Shown one piece after another: positions 11,476 through 21,712 of a DNA stretch of 64,000 bases (its first letter is position 1; each line of letters begins with the position of its first letter). The position numbers and the translations under genes are program-made. The stretch is from Variovorax sp. OAS795 (GTDB lineage: Bacteria > Pseudomonadota > Gammaproteobacteria > Burkholderiales > Burkholderiaceae_C), in NCBI RefSeq assembly GCF_040546685.1, contig NZ_JBEPOH010000001.1, forward strand, positions 434,001-498,000, in the 5' to 3' direction. The notes under the pieces were generated by a model. The model was not told the DNA's origin. It searched no databases and worked only from the letters and a program-made list of their open reading frames with translations.

Positions 11476-13167
11476 CTAGTCTCGCAGTGTCGGAAATTTG
11501 ATGTTGCCCAGTTCAGGATATTTTTCCCTGCTCAACTCTCGCCACGTCTCTCGCGCCTCCATGCAATTTTTCTCAGTATGCATCTTGCACAGTCGAGCTA
11601 GCGTTTCTTCGGCCTTCTTGGGATCGCCGTTCAAGCCGGTTGCAACAGCATACTTGAACAAATTGTTAGCCCACCCGAATCGCTGAACTACACGAAACAT
11701 CTCGTCAAGATCAGCCTTTGACATATTAGGCTTTGCCTCGGCACGGGCAAATTTTGCAATTTCCGGAAACTCAGTCAGCAGGAAAACGCGCGGTGCGGGG
11801 ATATTCTCTCGGGCGCCAATCCTCGCTTTTTCAAATCGAAGTCGTTGCCATTCTTGCTCCCAAGGGGGGTACTCGACAAGGATGGCGGCGAAAAGTGCAA
11901 TGGCAGCAATGGCGCCACTCCACAATGGAAACTGCGGAAGTCGAATATTCCAAGTTTTTGTTTTCGGCAAATTCACCTGTAATGCGCCCATGAGGAGCCC
12001 AATGGGGAGCAGAAAATAGGCGTAGTACAGCGGAAATTCCACCAAAGAATGTCCAAATACCAAAATAATTGCGACCAAGGCACACCAAGATAGCGGATCA
12101 CGGCAATGCTTGATTTGCTGGACAAACCAAACCAATAGGCACAGGATCACAATAGTGGCCAAAGGCAAGCCGCACCAAATTGCAAGATCGAAAAATAGAT
12201 TATGGGCAGAAGTAAAGAAATGATTTGTCGCAGAATGCTCCAACGCCGTTGCATACTGAGCTATCGGAACTTGGTTCCACCCATAACCCAGCCAAGGCGA
12301 ACGCAACACGGCGTCGAGCATCTGCATCCACACCGTGAGTCTCAAATCCTGATGAAGACGCTCGGCAAGTGAACTGCCTCCGGAGAGCAACAGTAAGTCA
12401 TTGATAGTGGGCCAGGCCCACGCTACGCAGGCATACAAGACCGTAATGCTCAGCAACGGCAGCAAAGTTGTTCGCAACGATGCACGCGTCCTTAGCACCA
12501 AAAATGCAGCCCAGAAGAAAAAAAGCGCAATGAAAACAGAGCGAGATTGCGTCATCGCCAACCCAAACGCCAATATTGTTGCTCCTGCGAGGGCAACGGG
12601 CGCACGAATGGCCCGCATCTCAAACATGAATATCAGACCTACCTGAGCAAGTAGAAGAAGAGTGGCCAGTTGGTTCGGCTGAGCTAGATTTGCATAGGGG
12701 CGCTCTCCAAAACGCAGATCAACCACATAGAGGCCGGAGATTCCCAGGTCAAGCCACTGATGAATTGCAAAGGCCACTGACAAGAGGCCGGCAAAGATGA
12801 AGCACGCGAACAGTGGTGCGAGGTCTTTCAGCGCCAAATGTTGTGCGGGCTCTGCGGAGACAATCCGAGCGCCAGCCAATACAGAAAAGGCAAAACCTAA
12901 TAAGTACAGCGAAGCAAGCCAACTATCGCTCGCGAAGAGTATCTGTCCACTCAGAAGTTGACCAACGGGGACTGCGGCCATTATGAGAGCCAACAGCATC
13001 AATGTCGGTTTTGGCTGCCTCGGAAACAATCCCCAGATCAGTAGCGGTATGAATGCGGCCGCGGCGACTGCGTCTTCGTGGAACACGACCCAAGGCGGGA
13101 TGTGATTGGGAACCAAATAGGCTAGGCCAAGCACCATTCCCATAAAAATCATTAGGCGCCGCGTCAA
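11476..13167 (-). CDS. pglL: PglL-family O-oligosaccharyltransferase (Wzy-ligase superfamily)
   Basis: A 563-residue polytopic membrane protein. The N-terminal signature LVPNHIPPWVVFHEDA (18-33) matches the PglL_A motif, which is specific to protein O-glycosylation ligases. Middle segments include GYGWNQVP and SAHNLFFDLAIWCG, the Wzy_C/O-antigen ligase region with the periplasmic His-containing loop. The last 160 residues are a soluble domain after VEYPPWEQEW, typical of these enzymes. It would transfer the flipped glycan from undecaprenyl diphosphate to protein Ser/Thr in the periplasm. It lies directly after the pilin gene, separated by that gene's terminator, so pilin is the likely acceptor. 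Confidence 0.9.
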   Translation of the reverse strand: MTRRLMIFMGMVLGLAYLVPNHIPPWVVFHEDAVAAAAFIPLLIWGLFPRQPKPTLMLLALIMAAVPVGQLLSGQILFASDSWLASLYLLGFAFSVLAGARIVSAEPAQHLALKDLAPLFACFIFAGLLSVAFAIHQWLDLGISGLYVVDLRFGERPYANLAQPNQLATLLLLAQVGLIFMFEMRAIRAPVALAGATILAFGLAMTQSRSVFIALFFFWAAFLVLRTRASLRTTLLPLLSITVLYACVAWAWPTINDLLLLSGGSSLAERLHQDLRLTVWMQMLDAVLRSPWLGYGWNQVPIAQYATALEHSATNHFFTSAHNLFFDLAIWCGLPLATIVILCLLVWFVQQIKHCRDPLSWCALVAIILVFGHSLVEFPLYYAYFLLPIGLLMGALQVNLPKTKTWNIRLPQFPLWSGAIAAIALFAAILVEYPPWEQEWQRLRFEKARIGARENIPAPRVFLLTEFPEIAKFARAEAKPNMSKADLDEMFRVVQRFGWANNLFKYAVATGLNGDPKKAEETLARLCKMHTEKNCMEARETWRELSREKYPELGNIKFPTLRD

Positions 13168-13190
13168 GTGGAGCTCCGAAAGGTGATCAA

Positions 13191-13222
13191 CGAAAAAAGG
13201 CGACGCGTTTCAACGCGTCGCC
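13191..13222 (-). terminator. Intrinsic terminator after the pilin gene
   Basis: Read on the minus strand, 13222-13199 forms a perfect 10-bp GC-rich stem (GGCGACGCGT / ACGCGTCGCC) with a four-base loop, followed immediately by TTTTTT. It sits between the pilin stop and the PglL start. It would give abundant monocistronic pilin mRNA and lower read-through into the glycosylation genes. Confidence 0.9.
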
Positions 13223-13257
13223 TCATCTTGGGAGCTTAAAGCTCAGGCTATGTCGAA

Positions 13258-13764
13258 TTAGTTACCGCGGCAGGAACCGGGAAGGTACTTGGGAGCGATC
13301 GCGGCGGTTCCGCCAGGGCCGCAGACCCACTTGAACACGGTCTTTGAAGCCGAACCATTGGTGAACGCGACGGTATCGCTGGAGTAAGGAGTAAGGACGA
13401 AGGTCTTGCCACCAGCAGCACCGAGGTCCGTCACGCTAGTCGTAGCCACAATCACCTGACCAGCGTCGGTCGTGTTGATCGTGTTGACATACTTGCTTGC
13501 AGGAGCGCTAGCAGTGAGGACCTCGCAGCCCCAGTTATCGGCGGCAGGAAGGGTCGCACCCGAATTCGATTGAATCGTTTCGGTGATGCTGGTGCGGCAG
13601 GACGACGCGGCCAGAATCGCTTCAGAAACCTTGGCACGAATCGTGTAGTCCTGATAAGCCGGCAGAGCCACAGCAGCCAAGATACCGATGATCGCCACGA
13701 CGATCATCAATTCGATAAGGGTGAAACCCTTTTGCACGTTGCGTGCAATCAAACGACGGTTCAT
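13258..13764 (-). CDS. pilA: Type IV major pilin
   Basis: A 168-residue type IVa prepilin. The start [25 protein letters not shown] gives a 13-residue basic leader cut after Gly13 by PilD, leaving an N-methylated Phe and the conserved Glu at mature position 5. A hydrophobic alpha-helix follows. Cysteines at SSCRTS and NWGCEV, and at WVCGPG and PGSCRGN, suggest two disulfides, the second closing the C-terminal D-loop. A CTGGAG ribosome-binding site precedes the ATG at 13764. The longer frame to 13908 covers the promoter. Central and C-terminal parts are rich in Ser, Thr and Ala, fitting an O-glycosylation target of the PglL downstream. The last residues are RGN, so a C-terminal serine site as in Pseudomonas group I pilin is absent. 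Confidence 0.95.
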   Translation of the reverse strand: MNRRLIARNVQKGFTLIELMIVVAIIGILAAVALPAYQDYTIRAKVSEAILAASSCRTSITETIQSNSGATLPAADNWGCEVLTASAPASKYVNTINTTDAGQVIVATTSVTDLGAAGGKTFVLTPYSSDTVAFTNGSASKTVFKWVCGPGGTAAIAPKYLPGSCRGN

Positions 13765-13823
13765 TGAAAAAACTCCAGGTTGGTTGGTAGAGCCCGGGAA
13801 CCAGCCCGGAGCGCTGTACCTCC

Positions 13824-13838
13824 GCAGCATCTGTGCCA
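13824..13838 (-). promoter_or_regulatory. Sigma-54 (-24/-12) promoter of the pilin gene
   Basis: The minus strand reads TGGCACAGATGCTGC, with GG and GC separated by exactly ten bases, as the sigma-54 consensus requires; the -12 element is CTGC rather than TTGC. The predicted start of transcription lies about 50 bases before the pilin ATG. Pilin genes in Pseudomonas and Neisseria relatives use sigma-54 with PilR. Confidence 0.82.
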
Positions 13839-13966
13839 CCCACCTCCAAGTAGCTTGAAATAGAAAAGTGAACACTTTTGTACGCAGCAAACTTACATCA
13901 AGTGACACATTCGGCGTTGGATGCTACAGAACGTGACAAATTTGTCATGCACTGACAAAGGCCGAC

Positions 13967-14803
13967 TCAAAACGTCAGCACCCCATCCGCCTTCAGCCAC
14001 CGGATATCCCGCTGCGCCAGCCCGGCGACCTGCCGCCCTACCAGCGCCTCGATCTGGCTCATGATTTCTCCCGTTTCGGCGGGCTTGGTATGGGTGATGT
14101 AGATGGGGTAGTGCTTGCCGGGGCCGATGTGCGCGAGTTCGTCCGCCAGCACCCTGGGGGACAGGTGCAGGCTGCGGTCGGCCAGGGCCTGCTCGCGGTT
14201 GCTGAACGCGGTTTCGATGACGAGCATGGCCACGTCGAGGGCGTTGACGCGGTCCCAGAAGGGGGCGTTGCGTTCGGTGTCGCCTGAAAAGACCCAATGG
14301 GCGCCGCCGCCGGCGCGGCTCACGGCAAAGCCGCAGGCGGGCACGGTGTGGACGGCGGGGAGCACCTCGATGTGCTTGGGGGCGCCGGTGCCCAGTTGCA
14401 GGGTCTGGCCGACGGCAATGTCGTGAAAGCTCACGAAGGGGGCTTCGGGGCTGGGAATGCTCTCGAAGTCGGGCCAGATGACGTTGTTGAACACATGGGC
14501 GCGCAGGGCCTCGATGGTGGCGCGCAAGGCATGCACGCGCAGTGGCCGGGTGCGGCGGCCGCCCACGGCGTCGAGCATGAGGGGGAGCGCGGCGATGTGG
14601 TCGAGGTGGCAATGGGTGAGCACCACGTCGTCGATGGCGGCCATTTCGTCGAGCGTGAGGTCGCCCACGCCGGTGCCCGCATCGACGAGCAGGTCGTGGT
14701 CGACCAGGAACGAGGTGGTGCGACAGTCCTTGGCAATGGCGCCCGAGCATCCCAGCACGCGAACCTGCATCTTGGAAGACCCCCTGCTTGTGTCTGTCGT
14801 CAT
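13967..14803 (-). CDS. Metallo-beta-lactamase-fold cyclic nucleotide phosphodiesterase-like protein
   Basis: A 278-residue MBL-fold hydrolase. The metal signature THCHLDHIAALP is clear, with the supporting GCSGAIAKDCRTTSFLVD start, FSGDTERN for the bridging Asp, and YITHTKP for the last His. The arrangement resembles class II cyclic-nucleotide phosphodiesterases (PDEase_II), so it may hydrolyse 3',5'-cAMP. I start it at 14803, where ATGA overlaps the stop of the adenylate cyclase gene. An ATG at 14770 (MQVRVLG) lies closer to the fold and is possible. Coupling a cyclase to this enzyme supports a cAMP role, but activity is inferred. Confidence 0.8.
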   Translation of the reverse strand: MTTDTSRGSSKMQVRVLGCSGAIAKDCRTTSFLVDHDLLVDAGTGVGDLTLDEMAAIDDVVLTHCHLDHIAALPLMLDAVGGRRTRPLRVHALRATIEALRAHVFNNVIWPDFESIPSPEAPFVSFHDIAVGQTLQLGTGAPKHIEVLPAVHTVPACGFAVSRAGGGAHWVFSGDTERNAPFWDRVNALDVAMLVIETAFSNREQALADRSLHLSPRVLADELAHIGPGKHYPIYITHTKPAETGEIMSQIEALVGRQVAGLAQRDIRWLKADGVLTF

Positions 14804-17061
14804 TTGGTTTCGAACCGGGTTGCGCCGTCCCATTCGGGGTCCTGGGGCCGCAATGCCATCGAGGCTAATCGCTGGGCATAGAGCTGGTAAAGGACTTTTT
14901 TGGCGTCGGCGGCGAGCAGCGGGTCCAGCAGGTTGCGGCCTGCCGCCCAGTCTTGCCGGCGGTAGGCGGCCAGCACCTGGCCCCAGCGCTGCAGCTGCTC
15001 GGTTTGCGCCTGTGCGGCGGAGCCCGGCGCCCGGGTGTCGGCCGCCAGGGGCGTGTACACGGCCACGGCCTGTGCCCTGCCCTTGACGAGCACGCTGTCG
15101 AGCTCCTGCCAGAGGCAGCCGGGCGCGAGTTCTCGCGTCGCGCCGCTGGCGACAATTTCAACGCCGTAGTGCGCGCTGAGGCCTTCCAGGCGTGAGGCAA
15201 GGTTGACCGCATCGCCCACCACGGTGTAGCTGCGCCGCGCCGCCGAGCCCATGTCTCCCACGCACATCACGCCGCTGTTGATGCCGATGCCCACGCTGAT
15301 TTCAGGGTGGCCCGCGGCGCGCTGGGCGTCGTTGATGTCGCGCACGGCCTGCGCCATGTCGAGCGCGGCGCGCACGGCCAGGGTGGCGTGGTCGGGGGTG
15401 GCGACGGGTGCGCCCCAGAAGGCCATGACGCAGTCGCCCATGTATTTGTCGACGGTGCCTCGGTGCGCGCTGATGACGTCGGCGAGGCGGCTGAACACGG
15501 TGTTCAAGAAGGCCTGGAGCTCCGTCGGCGCCATCTGCTCCGACAGGCAGGTGAAGCCGCGCATGTCGCAGAACATGACGGTCATGGTCCTGCTCTCGGC
15601 ACGCATGCTGTAGCGGCCGGGGTCGGTGAGCATTTCGTCGACGAGCTGCGGCGGCACGTAGGTGCCGAAGAGCCGCACCAGCCCGCGCCGCGCGCGGGAT
15701 TCGATGAAGTAGCCCCAGCCCATGTTGAGAATGAAGGCGAGCGCGGCCATGGCCAGTGCCGAGGCCACCGGGAGCACGAGGCTGTGGACCTGGTAGAGCC
15801 AGGCGTTGAGGCCGACCAGCAACACGAGCGTGGCCATGCCCAGCAAGACGGCGCGCGTGGCCGGCAGCAGCGAGAGGCCCAGCGCCAGCACGATGCCCGC
15901 GACCAGCACGCTCAGCACTTCGTAGCCGGCGGCATAGTCAGGAATCGCGAGCAGCCGCTGGTCGAGCAGGGCCGACACGACATTGGCGTGCACCTCGACG
16001 CCCGGGAAGCCGGCGCCCAGCGGCGTGGCATGCAGGTCTTGCAGGCCGGGCGCGGTGGCGCCGACGAAGACGATCATGTCCTTGAGTTCATCCGGCGCGA
16101 GCCGGCCCTCGAGCACGTCGGCGGCGGCCACGTAGCGGAAGGAGCCCCCGCTGGCGCCGCCCGGTCCGCGGAAGGGGATCTGCATGCTGGCGTTCTCGTC
16201 GACAGGGATGCGCAGCCCGCCGACCAGCAAGGACTCGAGCCGCGGCGCGTCGCCGCCGGAGGCAAAGGCCGGCAGCACGGGCGGCATGCCCTTGGCGAGC
16301 CGGTACACCGCAAGCCCCAGCGACTCGTAGTAGCCGCCCTGCCCCTGGCTGCCTTCATAGCGCGCGATAAGCGGCGCCTCGCGGATCAGGCCATCGTCGA
16401 CCGAGGTGACCAGCGTGTTGACGAAGCCCGACGAGGGCGCGGCGGTGGCCAGCACGGGCAGGTTGGCGCCAAATCCATTCCACGCCGTGGCGTGGTCACG
16501 GCCGGGCGGAAAAGCCTCGGGCGCCAGCAGCGGGGCGGCGGGCAGCCGGCCTTTCGCGATGGGCTTTTCGGTCCGCGTGAAGTAGTAGCCGAGCGCCACG
16601 CGGTGGCCTTCCAGCGCGCCGGCAAAGATGGCGTCGTTGTCGAGTGCGGAGGCAAGCCGTTCGATGCCGGCTGAAAGATCGGGCACGCCGCGCAGCGGCC
16701 CGCTGGCAATCTGGCGCAACTTGTCGAGGCCGGAGCTGCGGTCGGGCTCGATGAACATCACGTCGAAGCCCAGCACCGCCACCTGCTGGCGCACGGTGAG
16801 TTCCTCGGTGAGCCGCGCGAGCTTGTCGCGCGCCCAGGGCCACTGGCCTTGCCGCGCCAGGCTGGCCTCGTCCACGTCGACGATCACCACGCGGGGATCG
16901 GTCGTGCGCGGCATGGTGGCGCGCAGCCGGGTGTCGTAAATTTGGTGGTCGAGCCGATCGATCGCGCCCAGCCGCCAGAGGCCGGTCGAATGCGCCAGCG
17001 CCAGCAAGACCGGCAGCAAGGTGATGGCAATGCGCGGCCAGTGCCGCCGGAGCGCTTTCAT
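14800..17061 (-). CDS. CHASE2-domain class III adenylate cyclase
   Basis: A 753-residue membrane sensor. One transmembrane helix near residues 10-28 precedes a large extracytoplasmic CHASE2 domain that includes DPRVVIVDVDEASL and DMIVFVGATAPGLQDL. About three more helices (roughly 365-455) lead into the cyclase domain. The two metal aspartates are D499 (MFCDMRGF) and D543 (KYMGDCVMAF). Lys539 is the adenine-selecting residue, and SYTVVGDAVNLASRLE holds the transition-state Asn and Arg, so the site looks active and cAMP-specific. It lies 36 bases after the FHA gene and overlaps the phosphodiesterase gene by four. The CHASE2 ligand is unknown. Confidence 0.92.
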   Translation of the reverse strand: MKALRRHWPRIAITLLPVLLALAHSTGLWRLGAIDRLDHQIYDTRLRATMPRTTDPRVVIVDVDEASLARQGQWPWARDKLARLTEELTVRQQVAVLGFDVMFIEPDRSSGLDKLRQIASGPLRGVPDLSAGIERLASALDNDAIFAGALEGHRVALGYYFTRTEKPIAKGRLPAAPLLAPEAFPPGRDHATAWNGFGANLPVLATAAPSSGFVNTLVTSVDDGLIREAPLIARYEGSQGQGGYYESLGLAVYRLAKGMPPVLPAFASGGDAPRLESLLVGGLRIPVDENASMQIPFRGPGGASGGSFRYVAAADVLEGRLAPDELKDMIVFVGATAPGLQDLHATPLGAGFPGVEVHANVVSALLDQRLLAIPDYAAGYEVLSVLVAGIVLALGLSLLPATRAVLLGMATLVLLVGLNAWLYQVHSLVLPVASALAMAALAFILNMGWGYFIESRARRGLVRLFGTYVPPQLVDEMLTDPGRYSMRAESRTMTVMFCDMRGFTCLSEQMAPTELQAFLNTVFSRLADVISAHRGTVDKYMGDCVMAFWGAPVATPDHATLAVRAALDMAQAVRDINDAQRAAGHPEISVGIGINSGVMCVGDMGSAARRSYTVVGDAVNLASRLEGLSAHYGVEIVASGATRELAPGCLWQELDSVLVKGRAQAVAVYTPLAADTRAPGSAAQAQTEQLQRWGQVLAAYRRQDWAAGRNLLDPLLAADAKKVLYQLYAQRLASMALRPQDPEWDGATRFETK

Positions 17062-17097
17062 GGCGACGGGCGCACGCGGGCCGCGCTCAAGGCGGGG

Positions 17098-17751
17098 TCA
17101 GACCCGCATGAACTGCATGCGCGTGGCGCCGCCGAGTTCCAGCACGTCGCGCTCCTGCAGGCCGACAGCATCGGTGCCCAGCGGCGCGCCGTTGAGCGTG
17201 ACGCCGCCCATGACGCTGGCGGCCACGTAGCCTTGCCGGCGGCGCGTGACCACCGCCACGGCGATGCCGGGCTTGCCGATGGTGGTGACCACCTTCTGCA
17301 GCGGCATATCCTCGCCCTTGTTGGCGCCGGCCAGGACGCGCAGCACCGGAACGCCAAGCTCGACGAGCCCGGCGGATTCGGTGGGCGCCGACGACAGCGG
17401 AATCGAGTCGGCGAAGTGGCCCTGGGCGTCGTTGTGCGCCGCGCCGCCGCCCACCGCCAGGTGGCTGCTGGCGCGAAACTGGATGCGGCAGCCGCCAAGC
17501 TCGATGACGTCGTTGTCCTGCAGCACCTGCTTCTGGACGACGAGCGCATTGACGTAGGTGCCGTTGGTGCTGTTGAGATCTTCAATTTCGACCGTGCCGC
17601 CGCGCATGTGGACCACGGCATGCTCCCCGCTGACCGCGAGATTGTCGATCACGATGTCGTTGTAGGCGCGCCGGCCCAGCGTGGTGCGGTCTTTGGCGAG
17701 CGCCACTTGCGCGATGACAACGCCATCGATCGAAATGATCATTTTCGGCAT
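17098..17751 (-). CDS. FHA-domain protein with a degenerate second FHA-like half
   Basis: A 217-residue cytoplasmic protein. The first half is a canonical FHA domain that binds phosphothreonine: Arg27 (LGRRAYND), Ser41 and His44 (VSGEHAVV), and Asn60-Asn63 (LNSTNGTYV). The second half (about 130-217) has the same strand pattern (GGVTLNGAPLG, DVLELGGATRMQF) but lacks the Ser-X-X-His and the binding Arg, so it may be a structural or scaffold copy. It lies between the PP2C and cyclase genes on one strand. Such FHA proteins usually read marks set by a Ser/Thr kinase, which is not encoded here. Confidence 0.88.
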   Translation of the reverse strand: MPKMIISIDGVVIAQVALAKDRTTLGRRAYNDIVIDNLAVSGEHAVVHMRGGTVEIEDLNSTNGTYVNALVVQKQVLQDNDVIELGGCRIQFRASSHLAVGGGAAHNDAQGHFADSIPLSSAPTESAGLVELGVPVLRVLAGANKGEDMPLQKVVTTIGKPGIAVAVVTRRRQGYVAASVMGGVTLNGAPLGTDAVGLQERDVLELGGATRMQFMRV

Positions 17752-17822
17752 TGCCGATTTCCCCGATTTGCAGAACTTGATCGACCGCAGGCGGGGGCGA
17801 CGGGTGTCGCCAGGGCCTGCGA

Positions 17823-18629
17823 CTAGGCGGCGCCAGCCGCGTGGTCGACGCGCGCTTTTGCCAGAACAACTGAAATGTTATCGCGGCCGCCATTCTCGTT
17901 TGCAACTGCAACCAAAAGCGAGGCTTTCTGTTTCAGGCCGACGTCGTGGCTCAAAAGCGTGAAAAGGTGCGCATCCGAAATCATCTCGCTGAGCCCGTCG
18001 GAGCACAGCATGTAGAGGTCTTCAGGCCGCGCCGTGTGCTCGTGCATCTCAAGCAGCACCTGGGGTTCCACGCCGACGGCGCGGGTCACCAGGTTGCGGT
18101 GGGGCGAGTTCAGGGCCTCTTCGGCGGTGATGGCGCCGGCATCGAGCTGCTGCTGCCGCAGCGAATGGTCGCGCGTGAGCTGCTCGAGCTTGTTGTTGCG
18201 CAGCCGGTAGCAGCGCGAATCGCCGATATGGCCGACCACCACGCGCTGCGGCCTGAAGGCGGCCAGCACCAGCGTCGTGCCCATGCCTTGCACCTCGGCA
18301 TTGGTCATGCCGGCTTCGAAGATGGCCGCGTTCGCCTCGTCGGTGGCCGCCTGCAGCGCACGCCGGATCACGCGGGCGGGCGCCTGCGATCCGGCTTGTG
18401 CGTACCACCGCGCGAAGCTCGCATGAACCATCGTCACGGCCATGGCGCTCGCCACCTCGCCGCCCTTGTAGCCCCCCATGCCGTCGGCCAGCACGGCCAG
18501 GCCGAGCGCCGGGTCCACCTTGAGGTCGTCCTCGTTGTGCGCCCGCGTACGCCCGACGTCGGTCAGGGCCGCGTACTCCCAGCCCAGTGAAGGCCGGTTG
18601 GAGAAGAGGGACGCGCCAACGCTCGCCAT
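17823..18629 (-). CDS. PP2C-type Ser/Thr protein phosphatase (Stp1/PrpC-like)
   Basis: A 268-residue PPM phosphatase. The metal motifs are all present: LTDVGRTRAHNEDD (22-35), VLADGMGGYKGGEVAS (47-61), VGHIGDSRCYRL, and the C-terminal LCSDGLSEMI and GGRDNISVVL. It should remove phosphate from Ser/Thr of proteins with Mn or Mg. It lies 71 bases before the FHA gene in the same direction; together they form the eraser and reader of a phosphothreonine pathway, with the kinase elsewhere. It is full-length and shows no membrane segment. Confidence 0.93.
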   Translation of the reverse strand: MASVGASLFSNRPSLGWEYAALTDVGRTRAHNEDDLKVDPALGLAVLADGMGGYKGGEVASAMAVTMVHASFARWYAQAGSQAPARVIRRALQAATDEANAAIFEAGMTNAEVQGMGTTLVLAAFRPQRVVVGHIGDSRCYRLRNNKLEQLTRDHSLRQQQLDAGAITAEEALNSPHRNLVTRAVGVEPQVLLEMHEHTARPEDLYMLCSDGLSEMISDAHLFTLLSHDVGLKQKASLLVAVANENGGRDNISVVLAKARVDHAAGAA

Positions 18630-18656
18630 GTCTTGCAGCCGGGGCGCGCCGTGCCG

Positions 18657-19343
18657 TCAGTGCCGCGCAGCGGCGCGCGCACGCCGTTGCAGAAAGCGGC
18701 CGGCGGCCACCACGAACAGGGCGCCGGCAGCGGCGGCCGCATAGTGCAGCCAGGGGTTGGCGCCCAGCATGCCCTTCAGGGCAACGTCGCTCGCGATGGT
18801 TTCGCCCCCGACCCAGCCGATCAGGGCGGCACCCAGCATGACGATGATCGGAAAACGTTCCATGAGCTTGATCATGAGGGTACTGCCAAAAATCACCAAC
18901 GGAATGCTGATGGCCAGGCCGAGAATCAGCAACACCATGCTGCCATGTGCCGCGGCGGCCACGGCAATCACGTTGTCCAGGCTCATGACCAGGTCGGCCA
19001 AAAGGATGGTGCGCACGGCGGCCAGCATGCTGCCGTACTCCTTGCTCTCGCCCTCGCCTTCGTCTTCTTCGCCCAGCAGCTGCACGCCGATCCAGAGCAG
19101 CAGCAGGCCGCCGACGATCTGCAGATACGGCAGCGCCAGCAGCTTGGCCGCCACCACGGTGAGCACGATCCGCAGCACCACGGCCGCACCCGAGCCGAAC
19201 AGAACCGCCTTCTGCTGCTGCGCAGGCGGCAGCGAACGCGCGGCCATGGCAATCACCACGGCGTTGTCCCCCGACAGGATGATGTTGATCCAGATGATCT
19301 TGAAGAGGCCAATCCAGAAGTCCGCGCTTTGAACGAGTTCCAT
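18657..19343 (-). CDS. TerC/YjbE-family integral membrane protein
   Basis: A 228-residue protein with about seven hydrophobic helices. The family signatures are IIWINIILSGDNAVVIAMAAR (near 15-35) and ADLVMSLDNVIAVAAAA (near 115-131), each with the acidic residue inside a helix that marks TerC proteins, thought to handle Mn or other metal ions. An acidic loop GEEDEGEGESKEYG links the two halves. The start MELVQSADFW at 19343 fits the family better than an upstream ATG at 19385, which lies over the terminator. A 27-base gap separates it from the PP2C gene. In some species TerC-like genes sit behind a Mn riboswitch; none is visible here. Confidence 0.9.
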   Translation of the reverse strand: MELVQSADFWIGLFKIIWINIILSGDNAVVIAMAARSLPPAQQQKAVLFGSGAAVVLRIVLTVVAAKLLALPYLQIVGGLLLLWIGVQLLGEEDEGEGESKEYGSMLAAVRTILLADLVMSLDNVIAVAAAAHGSMVLLILGLAISIPLVIFGSTLMIKLMERFPIIVMLGAALIGWVGGETIASDVALKGMLGANPWLHYAAAAAGALFVVAAGRFLQRRARAAARH

Positions 19344-19370
19344 GTCTCTTGTCCCACTGTGTTGTAGTGA

Positions 19371-19403
19371 AAAAAGCGCCCGCAATGATTGCGGGCGCTT
19401 TTT
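19371..19403. terminator. Bidirectional-type intrinsic terminator between sucD and the TerC-like gene
   Basis: A perfect 15-bp inverted repeat AAAAAGCGCCCGCAA, loop TGA, then TTGCGGGCGCTTTTT. The A/T flanks supply a U-run in both directions. It lies 34 bases past the sucD stop and 28 bases before the TerC start, so its main job is ending the sucCD transcript on the minus strand. Confidence 0.92.
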
Positions 19404-19436
19404 ACTTTTTGCGTGGTGCGGGAGAACTGCGGAGGC

Positions 19437-20330
<894 letters not shown>

Positions 20331-20340
20331 GACTTGTTCC

Positions 20341-21507
<1,167 letters not shown>

Positions 21508-21573
21508 GAGGGATGTCTCTCGGAAGGAGGAGGTTGAGAACGGGAGTCTGGGGTCTGAGGCGTCTTTGGCTCT

Positions 21574-21620
21574 GTTGTTCGCGGGCGACGGCAGCCTGAC
21601 GGCTGGGGGCGGCGAACAAC
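21574..21620 (-). promoter_or_regulatory. Structured 5' leader hairpin upstream of sucC
   Basis: GTTGTTCGC at 21574-21582 pairs with GCGAACAAC at 21612-21620. Between them CAGCC and GGCTG form an inner stem around TGAC. The element lies 67 bases before the sucC ATG and would be transcribed. It lacks a U-run, so it is not a plain terminator. Whether it matches a known sucA/sucC RNA motif cannot be decided by eye. Confidence 0.45.
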
Positions 21621-21634
21621 CGCGGACTGTATCA

Positions 21635-21649
21635 TGGTGCGCCGCACCA
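21635..21649. promoter_or_regulatory. Palindrome in the sucC/argC divergent promoter region
   Basis: TGGTGC-GCC-GCACCA is a perfect 6-bp inverted repeat with a 3-base spacer, in the 205-base gap between divergent sucC and argC. It overlaps the area where promoters for both must lie, so it is a candidate operator. No regulator is recognised. Confidence 0.35.
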
Positions 21650-21712
21650 ATACTCGACGTGCCCTTGCGGTCAATACGTACTTTCTTCTAGCCTCTTTAC
21701 GCATACTCCGAT

